Positions 1 through 8,347 of a stretch of 16,802 bases of DNA are shown here, in pieces. The stretch is from Chloroflexi bacterium UBA2235 (GTDB lineage Bacteria > Chloroflexota > UBA11872 > UBA12225). Position numbers and translations under genes: made by a program. The stretch lies in assembly GCA_002347925.1 (NCBI GenBank), contig DDYL01000189.1, positions 1 to 16,802 of the forward strand, written 5' to 3'. How positions within the stretch are numbered: position 1 is the first letter of the stretch; each line of letters begins with the position of its first letter. The notes under the pieces are model-generated. The model searched no databases. It saw nothing but the letters and a program-made list of their open reading frames with translations, and was not told where the DNA came from.

Positions 1-1128
1 GGGGCGGGTCGCGGCGGGTGTCCCGCCACTGCGCCCTGCCAGGGACGTGGCAGTCTGCCGTGCCACGACGGTTCCCTGCGCATACACGGTCGCAAGCGCA
101 CGCGCCTGACCGGCCAGTGCGGTCTGCGTTGCCTGCACTTGCGCGAATGCCTGCCGGGTCGCCTCGGCGCTGGCACCAGCCTGCTTCGTGGCCTCCGCCT
201 GTGCCGCTACGGCGGTCGCCCGTTCGCTCGCGGCGCGCGCCTCGGCCTCGCGCTGGGCCTCGAGTTCGCGTTCCCTCTCAATCTCGCGCAGTTGCTGCTG
301 GTATTGCTGCTGGATTGCCCCTATCGCCGAAACTTGGTCACGCGCCTGACGATCGTAGTCAGTCAGCTTGACCTCGGCGTCCTTGGCCTCCGCCTCAGCC
401 TTCACAACAACGACGGCGTGTTCGTCGCGGGCCGCCTGGAGAGACGCGCGGGACGCCTCAATCTCGTCCCTGCGGGCCGACGCCGCCTTTTTGGTGAATG
501 CCAATGCCTCCCGCTTCTCAAGGAGGGTGGAATGGTCACGGCGGAGTTGACCGAGCAATCGGGTGTCAACCTGAGCGACGGCACGCATCGCCACCATCCT
601 CTGGACGGCCTCGCCGAGACTTCGAGACGAGAGGATCTGCTCAAGAGCGGTGGTCCGGGTCGCCTTGTACAGGATGGTGAGGTGACTTCCATATGCATCT
701 GCACGGGCTTGGACCGCACTGAGTTGGTCACCAATCTGGCTTTCGAGGGCTTCGGCCTCGGATTCCAGCCGGACAAGGTCAATCTCGGCTTCGCGCAGCT
801 TCCCGACAATCGCGATGATCTCCTCGTCGAGACGACGTAGCTCATCTGCCAGGGACTTGGTCGCTCCACGCAACTCCTCGGCGCGACGCGCCTGTTCGTC
901 GCGCGCGCCGGTGAGTGAACGCACCGCCTGTTGCGCCTGCAGAAGACGAGACTGGAGTGCATCAAGCAGGCCCTCGGCCTTCGCTTCGGTAACAAACGGA
1001 CAGCAGAGAAGGATGAGCGGGAGAACCACCAGCAACAGACGCCTCACGGAAGCAGGGACTCCGAGGGACTTACCCTGAGAGGTGCGCCGATTCCGGGCAC
1101 GTCGCAACGTTGGGGAAACCGGCGTCAT
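1..1128 (-). CDS. Secreted coiled-coil protein, murein hydrolase activator (EnvC/PcsB-like) type, partial at window edge
   Basis: I translated this frame by hand on the minus strand: 376 codons with no stop, starting at ATG 1128 and open at the left edge. Residues 28-51 look like a Sec signal or membrane anchor (basic RR, then an L/V/I-rich stretch ending in AKA before EG). After that come long Q/E/R/A-rich heptads typical of a coiled coil, with a segment around residues 155-185 (LTILYKA, then TALEQILSSRSLGEAVQRM) that resembles the hinge in EnvC/PcsB/RipC-type activators. Such proteins are held by the FtsX extracellular loop and activate or act as peptidoglycan hydrolases during division. 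A C-terminal LytM/M23 or NlpC domain would lie outside the window and is unseen. The start overlaps the ftsE stop as ATGA, implying translational coupling. The alternative is a coiled-coil secreted protein without hydrolase function. Confidence 0.8.
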   Translation of the reverse strand, partial: MTPVSPTLRRARNRRTSQGKSLGVPASVRRLLLVVLPLILLCCPFVTEAKAEGLLDALQSRLLQAQQAVRSLTGARDEQARRAEELRGATKSLADELRRLDEEIIAIVGKLREAEIDLVRLESEAEALESQIGDQLSAVQARADAYGSHLTILYKATRTTALEQILSSRSLGEAVQRMVAMRAVAQVDTRLLGQLRRDHSTLLEKREALAFTKKAASARRDEIEASRASLQAARDEHAVVVVKAEAEAKDAEVKLTDYDRQARDQVSAIGAIQQQYQQQLREIERERELEAQREAEARAASERATAVAAQAEATKQAGASAEATRQAFAQVQATQTALAGQARALATVYAQGTVVARQTATSLAGRSGGTPAATRP

Positions 1129-1898
1129 GCGTTCGGCCCCTGCACTCCAGGAAGCGTCAGCCCGCCCTCACCCCACTCTGCCCCTTGTGCCTTGAATACC
1201 CCTTGCTCGGAAGCCGTTGTTCCAAATCTTCCAAAGCGATCGTCGCGGGTAACCATGCCCGCATCAAGTTCGACGACCCGTCGACGCATCCGGTTCACAA
1301 CGTCCCGGTCATGGGTTGCAACGATCACGGTCACTCCTCGACGATTGATCGCACCGAGGAGTTCAATGATCTGCCAGGAAACGTCAGGTGGGAGACTTGC
1401 GGTTGGTTCATCAGCAAGGAGGAGCGTGGGGGACCGGACGATTGCCCGCGCGATCGCGGCCCGCTGCTGTTCACCACCCGACAACTGATGCGGAAACCTC
1501 CGGGCATACCCAGACATGCCCACCAGATCCATGGCTTCGGCCACGAGGTCACGTGCACCGACCCGCCTGTCCATGCCGGCGACCCGGAGGCTGAAGGCCA
1601 CATTCTCCTCCACGGTCTGCTGGGGGAAGAGCCGGATGTCCTGGAACACAACCCCTAGTTGCTGGCGGAAGGCAGGAACACGACGGTCGGGGAGGGTCTT
1701 GAGGTCGTGACCAGCAACCATGATGACACCGGAAGTCGCCACTTCCTGCCGAATGAGCAACTTCAGCAGCGTACTCTTGCCCGCGCCGTTCCCGCCCACC
1801 AGGAACACGAAATCCTCGTTCGGGACGGTGAGGGTCACGCCAGACAGTGCCTGCTTGCCACTGCCGTAGGCCTTGATGACATTGCGCAAGATGATCAT
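1125..1898 (-). CDS. ftsE: Cell division ATP-binding protein FtsE
   Basis: This is the ABC ATPase that pairs with FtsX on the cytoplasmic face and drives activation of cell-wall hydrolases at the septum. The 257-residue protein has Walker A GGNGAGKST at residues 35-43, a Q-loop region (VVFQDIRLFP), the signature LSGGEQQR, Walker B LLLADEP and the H-loop ATHD. The motif FQDIRLFP and the overall length fit FtsE. Two oddities are Walker A GGNG instead of the usual GPSG, and a D-loop reading TASLPPD where FtsE normally has TGNLDPD. There is also a glycine-rich C-terminal tail of about 30 residues. The start ATG 1898 has a good Shine-Dalgarno (GAGG) inside the ftsX stop region, 12 nt after ftsX. 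Its stop overlaps the next gene's ATG. The alternative is a LolD-like ATPase, but the direct pairing with ftsX favours FtsE. Confidence 0.93.
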   Translation of the reverse strand: MIILRNVIKAYGSGKQALSGVTLTVPNEDFVFLVGGNGAGKSTLLKLLIRQEVATSGVIMVAGHDLKTLPDRRVPAFRQQLGVVFQDIRLFPQQTVEENVAFSLRVAGMDRRVGARDLVAEAMDLVGMSGYARRFPHQLSGGEQQRAAIARAIVRSPTLLLADEPTASLPPDVSWQIIELLGAINRRGVTVIVATHDRDVVNRMRRRVVELDAGMVTRDDRFGRFGTTASEQGVFKAQGAEWGEGGLTLPGVQGPNA

Positions 1899-1910
1899 CG
1901 TCGATTTACC

Positions 1911-2810
1911 TCACGCGTCCAGGAACCGACGTACCGAAACGTAACTGCCGACGGTACCTACCCCCACGCCAACGAACCCCGTCACAACCAGCAATTGCAA
2001 GGGAAGCAGCGGATCAGAGCGGATCGGCAGGAACTTGAGGACGTCAAGGAGTGCGCCCTGGACCGTTCCCAAGGCCAAGAGCGTCACGGCCCCGACGATG
2101 ACGGCCCCGACGATCCCGTAAAGCATTCCCTCGATCACGAATGGCCACCGAATGAACCAGTCGGTCGCACCGACCAGGCGCATCAGCTCAATTTCCTGTC
2201 GACGTGCGTATACGGCCAACCGGATGGTGTTGCCAATCACAACGACCGTCACGCCAGCAAATCCAATGATGGTGAAGGCCCCTCCGAAGCGCGCCGCCTG
2301 CGCTAGCCGGACAAGGCTGTCAACGGCATCTTCTGGCACCGCAACTTCGTCGACGGACTGCTCGGCACGAAGGATCTCGGCGACCTTTCGCACTTCTGAG
2401 GCGTCCCGAACCCGCACCTCGACACTCGCCGGCAAAGGATTGCCGCTCACCATGTTGAGCAACTCGGCGCGGTCGGCCAACTGTTCCCGCAAGCGCGCCA
2501 TCGCAGCGGCCCTTGAAAGATAGTCCGTCTCCACGACCGAACCGACCGTACCAATGCGATCCCTGAGTGCTTCCCCGGTCTCGTCGTCGACATCTTCCTT
2601 GAGATAGGCGATGACATTGACCTTCTGCTCAAGCGCCTGGATCGCAAGGTTCAAGGTACTCACAAGCAGCAGGAAGCCATTTAGCACGAGCAGCATGACC
2701 ACCGTGGCGAAGATCGCTGACGCACTCTGGGTGCCGTGACGGTAGAGGTTGACCACCGCGGTCACGATGGCGTAGCCGGCGACGCTGGCCATTCGCGACA
2801 GTTGGCGCAT
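1911..2810 (-). CDS. ftsX: Cell division permease FtsX
   Basis: This is the integral membrane partner of FtsE that transmits ATP hydrolysis to extracytoplasmic peptidoglycan hydrolase activators. The 299-residue protein has four membrane spans: one near residues 28-53, then an extracellular loop of about 110 residues beginning NVIAYLKEDV, then three C-terminal spans. The stretch RRQEIELMRLVGATDWFIR followed by a PFVIEG motif is the FtsX hallmark between spans 2 and 3. I chose ATG 2810. A TTG four codons upstream (2822) is possible, and neither has a clear ribosome binding site. It lies about 175 bp downstream of prfB and directly before ftsE. In E. coli, Bacillus and mycobacteria ftsE comes first, so the order here is inverted. 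Confidence 0.92.
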   Translation of the reverse strand: MRQLSRMASVAGYAIVTAVVNLYRHGTQSASAIFATVVMLLVLNGFLLLVSTLNLAIQALEQKVNVIAYLKEDVDDETGEALRDRIGTVGSVVETDYLSRAAAMARLREQLADRAELLNMVSGNPLPASVEVRVRDASEVRKVAEILRAEQSVDEVAVPEDAVDSLVRLAQAARFGGAFTIIGFAGVTVVVIGNTIRLAVYARRQEIELMRLVGATDWFIRWPFVIEGMLYGIVGAVIVGAVTLLALGTVQGALLDVLKFLPIRSDPLLPLQLLVVTGFVGVGVGTVGSYVSVRRFLDA

Positions 2811-2985
2811 ACGTGGAACCAAACGAAGCGATGACAGAACGTGTCGCGCGGCGGTCGATAGCGCACTCCGACGCCCTGTCTTTCTGCCCGTTCAGCCCAA
2901 CATCCTGACCCGTGACAGATCCTCCAGACGGCGGGTCCCTTGATCACATTTGCAGTACGTGGAAGAGAGGGACGAGCGAGAGAGG

Positions 2986-4090
2986 TCAGGCCTCAATCTG
3001 CTGTTCGAGCCACGCCTCCATGAACGCGTCCAAATCGCCGTCCAGCACGCCCTGGGTATTGCTCGTCTCGAAGCCGGTGCGATTGTCCTTGACGAGGTTG
3101 TACGGATGGAGGACATATGACCTGATCGAATTGCCAAATCCCGCTGTCATCGGTTCGCCGCGTAGCCGGCGTTGTTCTGCCTCAACTTCCGCAAGGCGTC
3201 GATCAAGGAGGCGAGACTTCAGGATCTTCATCGCGACTTCCCGGTTCTGGGTCTGTGACCGTTCGTTCTGGCAGGTCACGACAATCCCGGAAGGCTTGTG
3301 GGTCAACCTGACCGCAGACGATGTCTTGTTGACATGCTGGCCACCGGCGCCGGACGCGCGGTAGACGTCCATCTCAACGTCATCGGGGTTGATCACCACG
3401 TCAAGGTCGTGTTCGACCAACGGCATCGCCTCGACCAATGCAAAGCTGGTGTGACGCCGCTGCTGGCCGTCGAATGGCGAAATGCGCACCAGCCGGTGCC
3501 CCCCACGCTCCGAACGCGCGTAGCCATACGCGTAGTCGCCCGTGATCTGCAAGGTTGCGTTCTTTATCCCGGCTTCATCGCCAACGGTCACGTCCAGCAC
3601 TTCGGCGGTGCACCCTCGCTTCTCGGCCCAACGGGTGTACATTCGGAGCACCATCTCCGCCCAGTCCTGAGATTCCGTTCCACCTTCGGAAGCATGAACC
3701 GCCAGGATCACCGCACTCCGGTCGTACGGCCCTGACAACGCAAGTTGAAACCGAAGTTTGGCAACTTGCGCCTCGATCCCCTGACAGTCTGTGTCAACCG
3801 CCGAAATGGCATCAGAATCGCCTTCGGACACCGCAACGGCGTGGAATTCCTGAAGATCCGCGACGGAGGACTCGAGGTCGGTCCATGTCTGGACGGTCGC
3901 ACGGACTCCATTCAGTTCTCTAAGGGTGGCCGCGGCACCTTGCGGGTCATTCCAGAAGTCAGGATCCTGAGAAATTTCTTCAAGGCGTTCGATCTCTACC
4001 CGTTTTCCGGCGAGGTCAAAGACGCACCTGGTACTGCGTGATCGTTTGCGCCAGGGTTTCAAGCCGCGCCTTCAGGTCTTCGGTCGCCAT
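2986..4090 (-). CDS. prfB: Peptide chain release factor 2 (RF2), expressed by programmed +1 frameshift
   Basis: This gene recognises UGA/UAA stop codons and releases the nascent peptide on the ribosome. The full product is 367 residues and is made from two frames. The first 24 codons run from ATG 4090 to CTT (4021-4019), where an in-frame TGA (4018-4016) follows. A +1 shift then reads GAC and continues to the stop at 2986. The second frame holds the RF2-specific stop-recognition tripeptide SPF at residues 204-206 and the catalytic GGQ at 249-251, nearly the same numbering as E. coli RF2. The first-frame peptide (MATEDLKARLETLAQ and on) is a normal RF2 N-terminus. Calling only the downstream frame from a TTG at 4062 would give a wrong N-terminus. 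It is likely autoregulated by RF2 level. The gene heads the prfB-ftsX-ftsE block. Confidence 0.96.
4015..4029 (-). promoter_or_regulatory. RF2 programmed +1 frameshift site (CTT TGA C) with upstream SD-like element
   Basis: On the minus strand the slip codon CTT (4021-4019) is followed by TGA and C, the classic RF2 autoregulatory context. An SD-like AGGTG (4029-4025) ends three bases before CTT, the same spacing as AGGGGG in E. coli prfB. When RF2 is scarce, the ribosome pauses at TGA, slips by one base and makes full-length RF2. Confidence 0.95.
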
Positions 4091-4353
4091 CTCGGTCCGT
4101 CCGTTCGTGATCGATGTTCATCTATTGTGCCCGTTGCGCACGCCGGCGCGGGTCTCCGTGAAGTCGTGGGATCGACCCTGAAATTCCGTACCAAGTGACA
4201 TGCGATGAGGCGGCCCTCTCACCCAAGACAACAGGCGTGGATGTAACCGGACTTGTGGCACATCGCGACTCTTCCAGTAACGGACGCACCGTCCAATGTG
4301 CGGGAGGATGGCGGCCGTTATTCAGAAATGGCCGTCACGAGGAGAGTAAACCG

Positions 4354-6294
4354 ATGAGTGAGTCAACGCCGTTCCCGACGCCTGATGGCGTCCTTCGTCA
4401 GCGCTCCCGGGGATTTGCGCGACGCGCCGTGCTTGGCACAGCCGTCACCGCATCCGCCATCGTCGCCACTCACGGAGTACCTGAAGCAAGCGCCCAGACT
4501 GCGACTGTGGTCATCAAGGCCTTGCCCATTGATCGAGCGAACATCCTTGCAGGATCCCGTTTTGACTTCCGGGTAGAGGTTGCCGGTGCACAGCCCGACC
4601 GCATCGAAATCACGGTCAATGGCCAGGACGCCGACACTTTCTTCAAAGGCGCCAACCCCGTCCGCACAAATGAAATTGCGGGCAAGTCCGGTGAAGTCAC
4701 CTACCGCAACGTCACGGTGGCGAACCCAGGTCCCGTCGCCGTGCAGGTCATTGCAACGGTCGCCGGGCGCTCGTATGTAGACACATTCACCTGGACAGTT
4801 CTGAGAATGGGTGCCGGTCAGGCCCGCAACGTAATCCTCTTCATTGCTGACGGGATGGGCTACCCGACCATAACCGCGACGCGCATCGTGTCCCGGGGCA
4901 TTACCGAGGGCAAGTACGACGGCTTCCTGAACATGGACCGCATGGAGTACCGCGGCACGGTCACCACCAGTGGCTACGACGCACTCGTGACCGACTCGGC
5001 GAACTCGGCCTCGGCCTACGCGACCGGGCATAAGTCGGTCGTCAACGGCATGGGCATCTACGAGGACAACACGAAGGACCCGACCGACGACCCGCGGGTC
5101 GAGAACATCATCGAGCTTGCGAAGCGCACCCGACGCATGGCGACCGGGCTGGTCTCGACCGCCGACATCACGGATGCCACGCCCGCAGCGTTTGCCGCCC
5201 ACACTCGGCGACGTTCAGAACAGGCATTCGTTGCCTCGACGTATCTCGAGGACGGGCATCGGCCAGACGTGATCATGGGTGGCGGCTCGCGATGGTTCCT
5301 GCCGAAGGCGCAGCAGGGGGCGAGTGCTGACGACCGGGACCTGGTCGCGGAGTTCCGCGCTGCCGGGTACGCCGTGGCGGCGACGCGCACGGAACTGCGA
5401 GGCACCCCGGCTTCCGCCACGAAACTCCTCGGCCTCTTCCACACCGGCAACATGTCGGTCTGGTATGACCGCGAAGAGACCAAGAATCCCAACGTCCTTG
5501 GCAAGTTCACCGACCAGCCGAGCCTGCCAGAAATGACCGGACGAGCGATTGATGCCCTCGCGACAAACCCGAATGGATTCTTCCTGATGGTTGAGGCGGG
5601 ATCGGTTGACAAGCAGCTCCACCCAATGGACTGGGTACGGGCGGTTTACGACAACATCGAATTTGACAACGCCATCGGTGTTGCGCGCCGCTTCCAGGAG
5701 AAGAACCCCGACACGTTGATCATCGTGACGGCCGACCACAGCCATGCGATGAGCATCACCGGAACGTACACGCCGTATGAAGGGAAGATTGGCCCGGACG
5801 CGGTCGGCACCTACGAGCAGTCGGCATTCCCCACCTTCACCCGCAAGCGCGGCGACGGATTCCCAGACTCGCCGTCGACCAAGACCACCCTCGCGGTCGG
5901 TTGGGCCAACCACCCCGAGTACTACGACGACGGCACGACGGTGTGGGCCGAGCCACTCGGACCGTCAATCGAGGACCCACAAGTTAAGGGCACCTACATC
6001 GGCGACCCGAAGCGCGCCCCGTCCGGCAAGGGAGTGCTCATGCCCCGTACCGTCCCGGCATCCGTAAACTCGGAAGTGCACACCGCCGATGACGTGCCAG
6101 TGATGGCGTCCGGGCCTGGCTCGGAGTTCTTCAACGGTCTTGTTGACAACACCGACCTCTTCTGGGGGATTGTCGCTTCACTCGGCATCGACCCGCTTTC
6201 GCCAAACGGACGCAGCCCAATGGGGAAGATCACCGGTGGGCGTTTCGGCGACCCGGCCAATCCGGCATCACGGCCCCACTTCGCGAAGCCATAG
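4354..6294 (+). CDS. Tat-exported PhoA-type alkaline phosphatase
   Basis: This enzyme hydrolyses phosphomonoesters outside the cytoplasm with a two-zinc, one-magnesium site. The 646-residue protein opens with a twin-arginine signal (FARRAVLG at residues 21-28, hydrophobic stretch, likely cleavage after EASA at 47). A beta-rich segment of about 110 residues follows before the catalytic domain. Active-site residues are in order: metal Asp166 in ADGMG, nucleophile Ser215 in TDSANSAS, the acidic/His cluster Glu414, Asp419 and His423 in VEAGSVDKQLH, Asp461-His462 in TADHSH, and His576 in SEVHTADD. ATG 4354 was chosen because GGAGAG sits 7 nt upstream and the Tat signal begins there. An open frame from 4195 adds no signal. 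It ends at a hairpin (6304-6333). It is divergent from prfB and probably serves phosphate scavenging; I saw no recognisable Pho box. Confidence 0.93.
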   Translation: MSESTPFPTPDGVLRQRSRGFARRAVLGTAVTASAIVATHGVPEASAQTATVVIKALPIDRANILAGSRFDFRVEVAGAQPDRIEITVNGQDADTFFKGANPVRTNEIAGKSGEVTYRNVTVANPGPVAVQVIATVAGRSYVDTFTWTVLRMGAGQARNVILFIADGMGYPTITATRIVSRGITEGKYDGFLNMDRMEYRGTVTTSGYDALVTDSANSASAYATGHKSVVNGMGIYEDNTKDPTDDPRVENIIELAKRTRRMATGLVSTADITDATPAAFAAHTRRRSEQAFVASTYLEDGHRPDVIMGGGSRWFLPKAQQGASADDRDLVAEFRAAGYAVAATRTELRGTPASATKLLGLFHTGNMSVWYDREETKNPNVLGKFTDQPSLPEMTGRAIDALATNPNGFFLMVEAGSVDKQLHPMDWVRAVYDNIEFDNAIGVARRFQEKNPDTLIIVTADHSHAMSITGTYTPYEGKIGPDAVGTYEQSAFPTFTRKRGDGFPDSPSTKTTLAVGWANHPEYYDDGTTVWAEPLGPSIEDPQVKGTYIGDPKRAPSGKGVLMPRTVPASVNSEVHTADDVPVMASGPGSEFFNGLVDNTDLFWGIVASLGIDPLSPNGRSPMGKITGGRFGDPANPASRPHFAKP

Positions 6295-6303
6295 TGTCAA
6301 CCT

Positions 6304-6333
6304 GCCCCTCTCCCAACGCACTGGGAGAGGGGC
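6304..6333 (+). terminator. Hairpin after the alkaline phosphatase gene
   Basis: A perfect 12-bp inverted repeat (GCCCCTCTCCCA with its complement) with a 6-nt loop begins 9 nt after the phosphatase stop. There is no T-tract, so it may be a weak terminator or an mRNA 3'-end stabiliser. It shares the string CCCCTCTCC with the hairpin at 9497-9541. Confidence 0.6.
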
Positions 6334-6412
6334 CAACCCGGCCAACAGCGCGCGCCATTGGCATACTCCTTCTCACGTGCAGATTGCGAACTCCATTCGG
6401 AAGGAAGATGTC

Positions 6413-6904
6413 ATGACCTCAAAGTTTGATCGTCGTTCAGTGTTGGGATGGGCGGCCACGGTTGCCGGGGTTGGGATCAGCGCAATCTCTGCCACTCCCA
6501 CCGGAGCCCAAGCCGAGGCACCGGTCTCCCTCAAGTTCAGTGAGTTCTACGACGCAAGTACGACCCCGCTTCAGTTCAATCTCTCGGAAAAGCTGCTGTC
6601 AGCGAATGGGCGAAGGGTCACGGTTAGTGGGTGGGTGGCACCACCCCTGAAGCCCGACCTTGACTTCTTCGTCCTTACCCGGCGTCGCCTCGGGGTATGT
6701 CCGTTCTGTTCGTCCTCGGCAGATTGGCCCGAAGACATCATCCTGGTGACGCTCACGGATTTTTCCTACCGCAATTCCGGCGAACCGGTACCCGTGACCG
6801 TGACCGGCCTGCTTGAAGTCGGCGAGGCCACCGACGAAACCACCGGCTTCTTCTCGCTATTGCGCCTACGCGCCGAACGCGTGGACGAATACCGCCTGGC
6901 ATAG
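6413..6904 (+). CDS. Small Tat-exported protein with CPFC motif (DUF3299-like, tentative)
   Basis: The 163-residue protein starts at ATG 6413 behind AAGGAAG. It has a twin-arginine signal (DRRSVLG at residues 6-12, likely cleavage after AQA at 34). The mature part reads as a small beta-strand domain: VTVSGWVAPP, then FFVLTRRRLGVCPFC with cysteines 96 and 99, SSSADWPEDIILVTLTD, and VPVTVTGLLEVGE. This layout (an OB-like fold with one cysteine cluster) reminds me of DUF3299-type periplasmic proteins encoded beside zinc-associated FtsX-like ABC permeases. That assignment is from memory and not certain. The next gene starts 28 nt downstream and encodes such a permease, so the two probably form an operon. 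CPFC could bind metal or act as a redox pair. Catalytic function is unknown. Confidence 0.85.
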   Translation: MTSKFDRRSVLGWAATVAGVGISAISATPTGAQAEAPVSLKFSEFYDASTTPLQFNLSEKLLSANGRRVTVSGWVAPPLKPDLDFFVLTRRRLGVCPFCSSSADWPEDIILVTLTDFSYRNSGEPVPVTVTGLLEVGEATDETTGFFSLLRLRAERVDEYRLA

Positions 6905-6932
6905 GTGCAGGTTTCGCCCGGAGATACATCGC

Positions 6933-8171
6933 ATGGGCGACCTTTCGATTGCATGGCGGCAGATTTCGGCACGATGGATCACGCACGGACTGACCATCGT
7001 GGCGATCGGACTTGCTCTGGCCCTCGCGGTTGCCACAACGCTCCTCTCCCGTGGCGTGCAAGCCGGAATAGACCGTGCGGCTGGACCTTTCGGACTCCTG
7101 GTCGGCGCCAAGGGCAGTGCCCAGCAACTCGTACTGAGCACGGTCCTCTTGCAAGGGGCGCCTGTTGGAAACGTTGCACGGGCAACCCTTGACCGGATCG
7201 CAAAGCACCCCGGGGTTGCTTCGGCGATACCCCTAGCCCTGGGGGACAGTTACCGGCGACTGAGGATCATCGGGACAACGTCCGACTTCCTGGAAACCCG
7301 CACACGCCCGGCGGCGCCAACGTACTTCCGCATAACCCAAGGGCGGGTTTTCGCCAAACCGTTCGAAGCGGTACTGGGATCAGCGGTGGCACTGCGTACG
7401 GGGTTCAAGCTCGGCGACACTTTTCGTGCAGACCACGGCGACGAGCCAGAACTCCCCGGTGAGGAGGAGGATGACGCCCACGGCAGTCATCCGTATACGG
7501 TCGTTGGCATCCTCGCAGGGACACGAAGTCCGGCGGACCTGGGCATCTATGTCGCGATTGAAAGTTACTGGGAACTCCATGCCGACCAACGCCTCACACC
7601 CGGCGACCCGACCGGACGGGATGCGGTAACCGCCATTCTGATCGTCCCGCGTGCGTTCCCGGCGGACGTGTACCGCATTCAACAACAGGCCCTTGCGGGT
7701 GTTTTCGGGCCTGACGTGCAGGCCGTCGTGCCCTACCAGGAACTTGCAGCACTCAATCGTCAGGTCAGCCAAGCGCAGACTGTCCTGAGCGCCGTTGCGG
7801 TTGGCGCGATGGTCATAGCCGCCACCACGATCTTCCTGGCGATGTACGGGTCGGTCAGCGACCGGAGGCGTGACCTTGCAATCCTTCGGGCCCTCGGCGC
7901 GTCCAGACAACGCATTCTGGCAATAGTCCTCGTCGAATGCCTCGTCGTGAGCGTCCTCGGAGCGATTTTCGGGGTGGCGGGAGGCATCGCGGGGGCGCTT
8001 GGCGTCGGGTCGGCAATTACCGATGCGAGCAACGTGCAGGTGATCGTGCAACCGTCGCTGATCGAACCTGCCCTTGCACTGTCAATGGTGGTGCTTGGGC
8101 TACTCGCAGGACTAGTGCCAGCGACCCTTGGAGCCCGGAGTGACGTTGCGGGCCAGTTGGCACCCATCTAA
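6933..8171 (+). CDS. ABC transporter permease, FtsX/MacB-type fold (zinc-associated subfamily, tentative)
   Basis: The 412-residue inner-membrane protein starts at ATG 6933 behind GGAG. It has one N-terminal span (residues about 16-36), a large extracytoplasmic domain of about 240 residues, and three C-terminal spans. The stretch DRRRDLAILRALGASRQRI between spans 2 and 3 is the FtsX-domain signature. LLVGAKGSAQQLVLSTVL near residues 50-68 and HPYTVVGILAGT after an acidic segment (EEEDDAHGS) match a permease subfamily that I recall from loci with DUF3299 proteins and zinc-linked transport. Members of that subfamily often have His-rich stretches at this loop; here it is mainly acidic. Such permeases need a LolD/MacB-type ATPase, and none is encoded beside it. 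It may pair with an ATPase elsewhere, conceivably one like FtsE. Confidence 0.88.
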   Translation: MGDLSIAWRQISARWITHGLTIVAIGLALALAVATTLLSRGVQAGIDRAAGPFGLLVGAKGSAQQLVLSTVLLQGAPVGNVARATLDRIAKHPGVASAIPLALGDSYRRLRIIGTTSDFLETRTRPAAPTYFRITQGRVFAKPFEAVLGSAVALRTGFKLGDTFRADHGDEPELPGEEEDDAHGSHPYTVVGILAGTRSPADLGIYVAIESYWELHADQRLTPGDPTGRDAVTAILIVPRAFPADVYRIQQQALAGVFGPDVQAVVPYQELAALNRQVSQAQTVLSAVAVGAMVIAATTIFLAMYGSVSDRRRDLAILRALGASRQRILAIVLVECLVVSVLGAIFGVAGGIAGALGVGSAITDASNVQVIVQPSLIEPALALSMVVLGLLAGLVPATLGARSDVAGQLAPI

Positions 8172-8347
8172 TGCCACTTTCGGGCTCAGGGACTCAAGCC
8201 CACCTGCAGACTGCGAGCGCGCACTTGACCCGTGATCTGCTGTAACACCACGAGTCGCACTCGGTTCACCATCCGGTTTCCTTTTTCGCTGACACTGACC
8301 TCTGTGCCTGACTGAAACTTCGGGTTGGTCAGAGGAACGGGAGAAGA

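Noticed and set aside
139..840. A 233-codon plus-strand frame
   Set aside because: It is antisense to the coiled-coil gene, whose minus-strand frame is open for 376 codons with a signal peptide and clear heptads. The plus-strand protein has no recognisable features.
4016..4018. In-frame TGA as evidence that prfB is a pseudogene
   Set aside because: The CTT TGA C context with a spaced SD-like element is the standard RF2 recoding site, and the downstream frame is intact.
4195..4353. N-terminal extension of the alkaline phosphatase
   Set aside because: The Shine-Dalgarno and the Tat signal both point to ATG 4354; the extension would bury the signal peptide.
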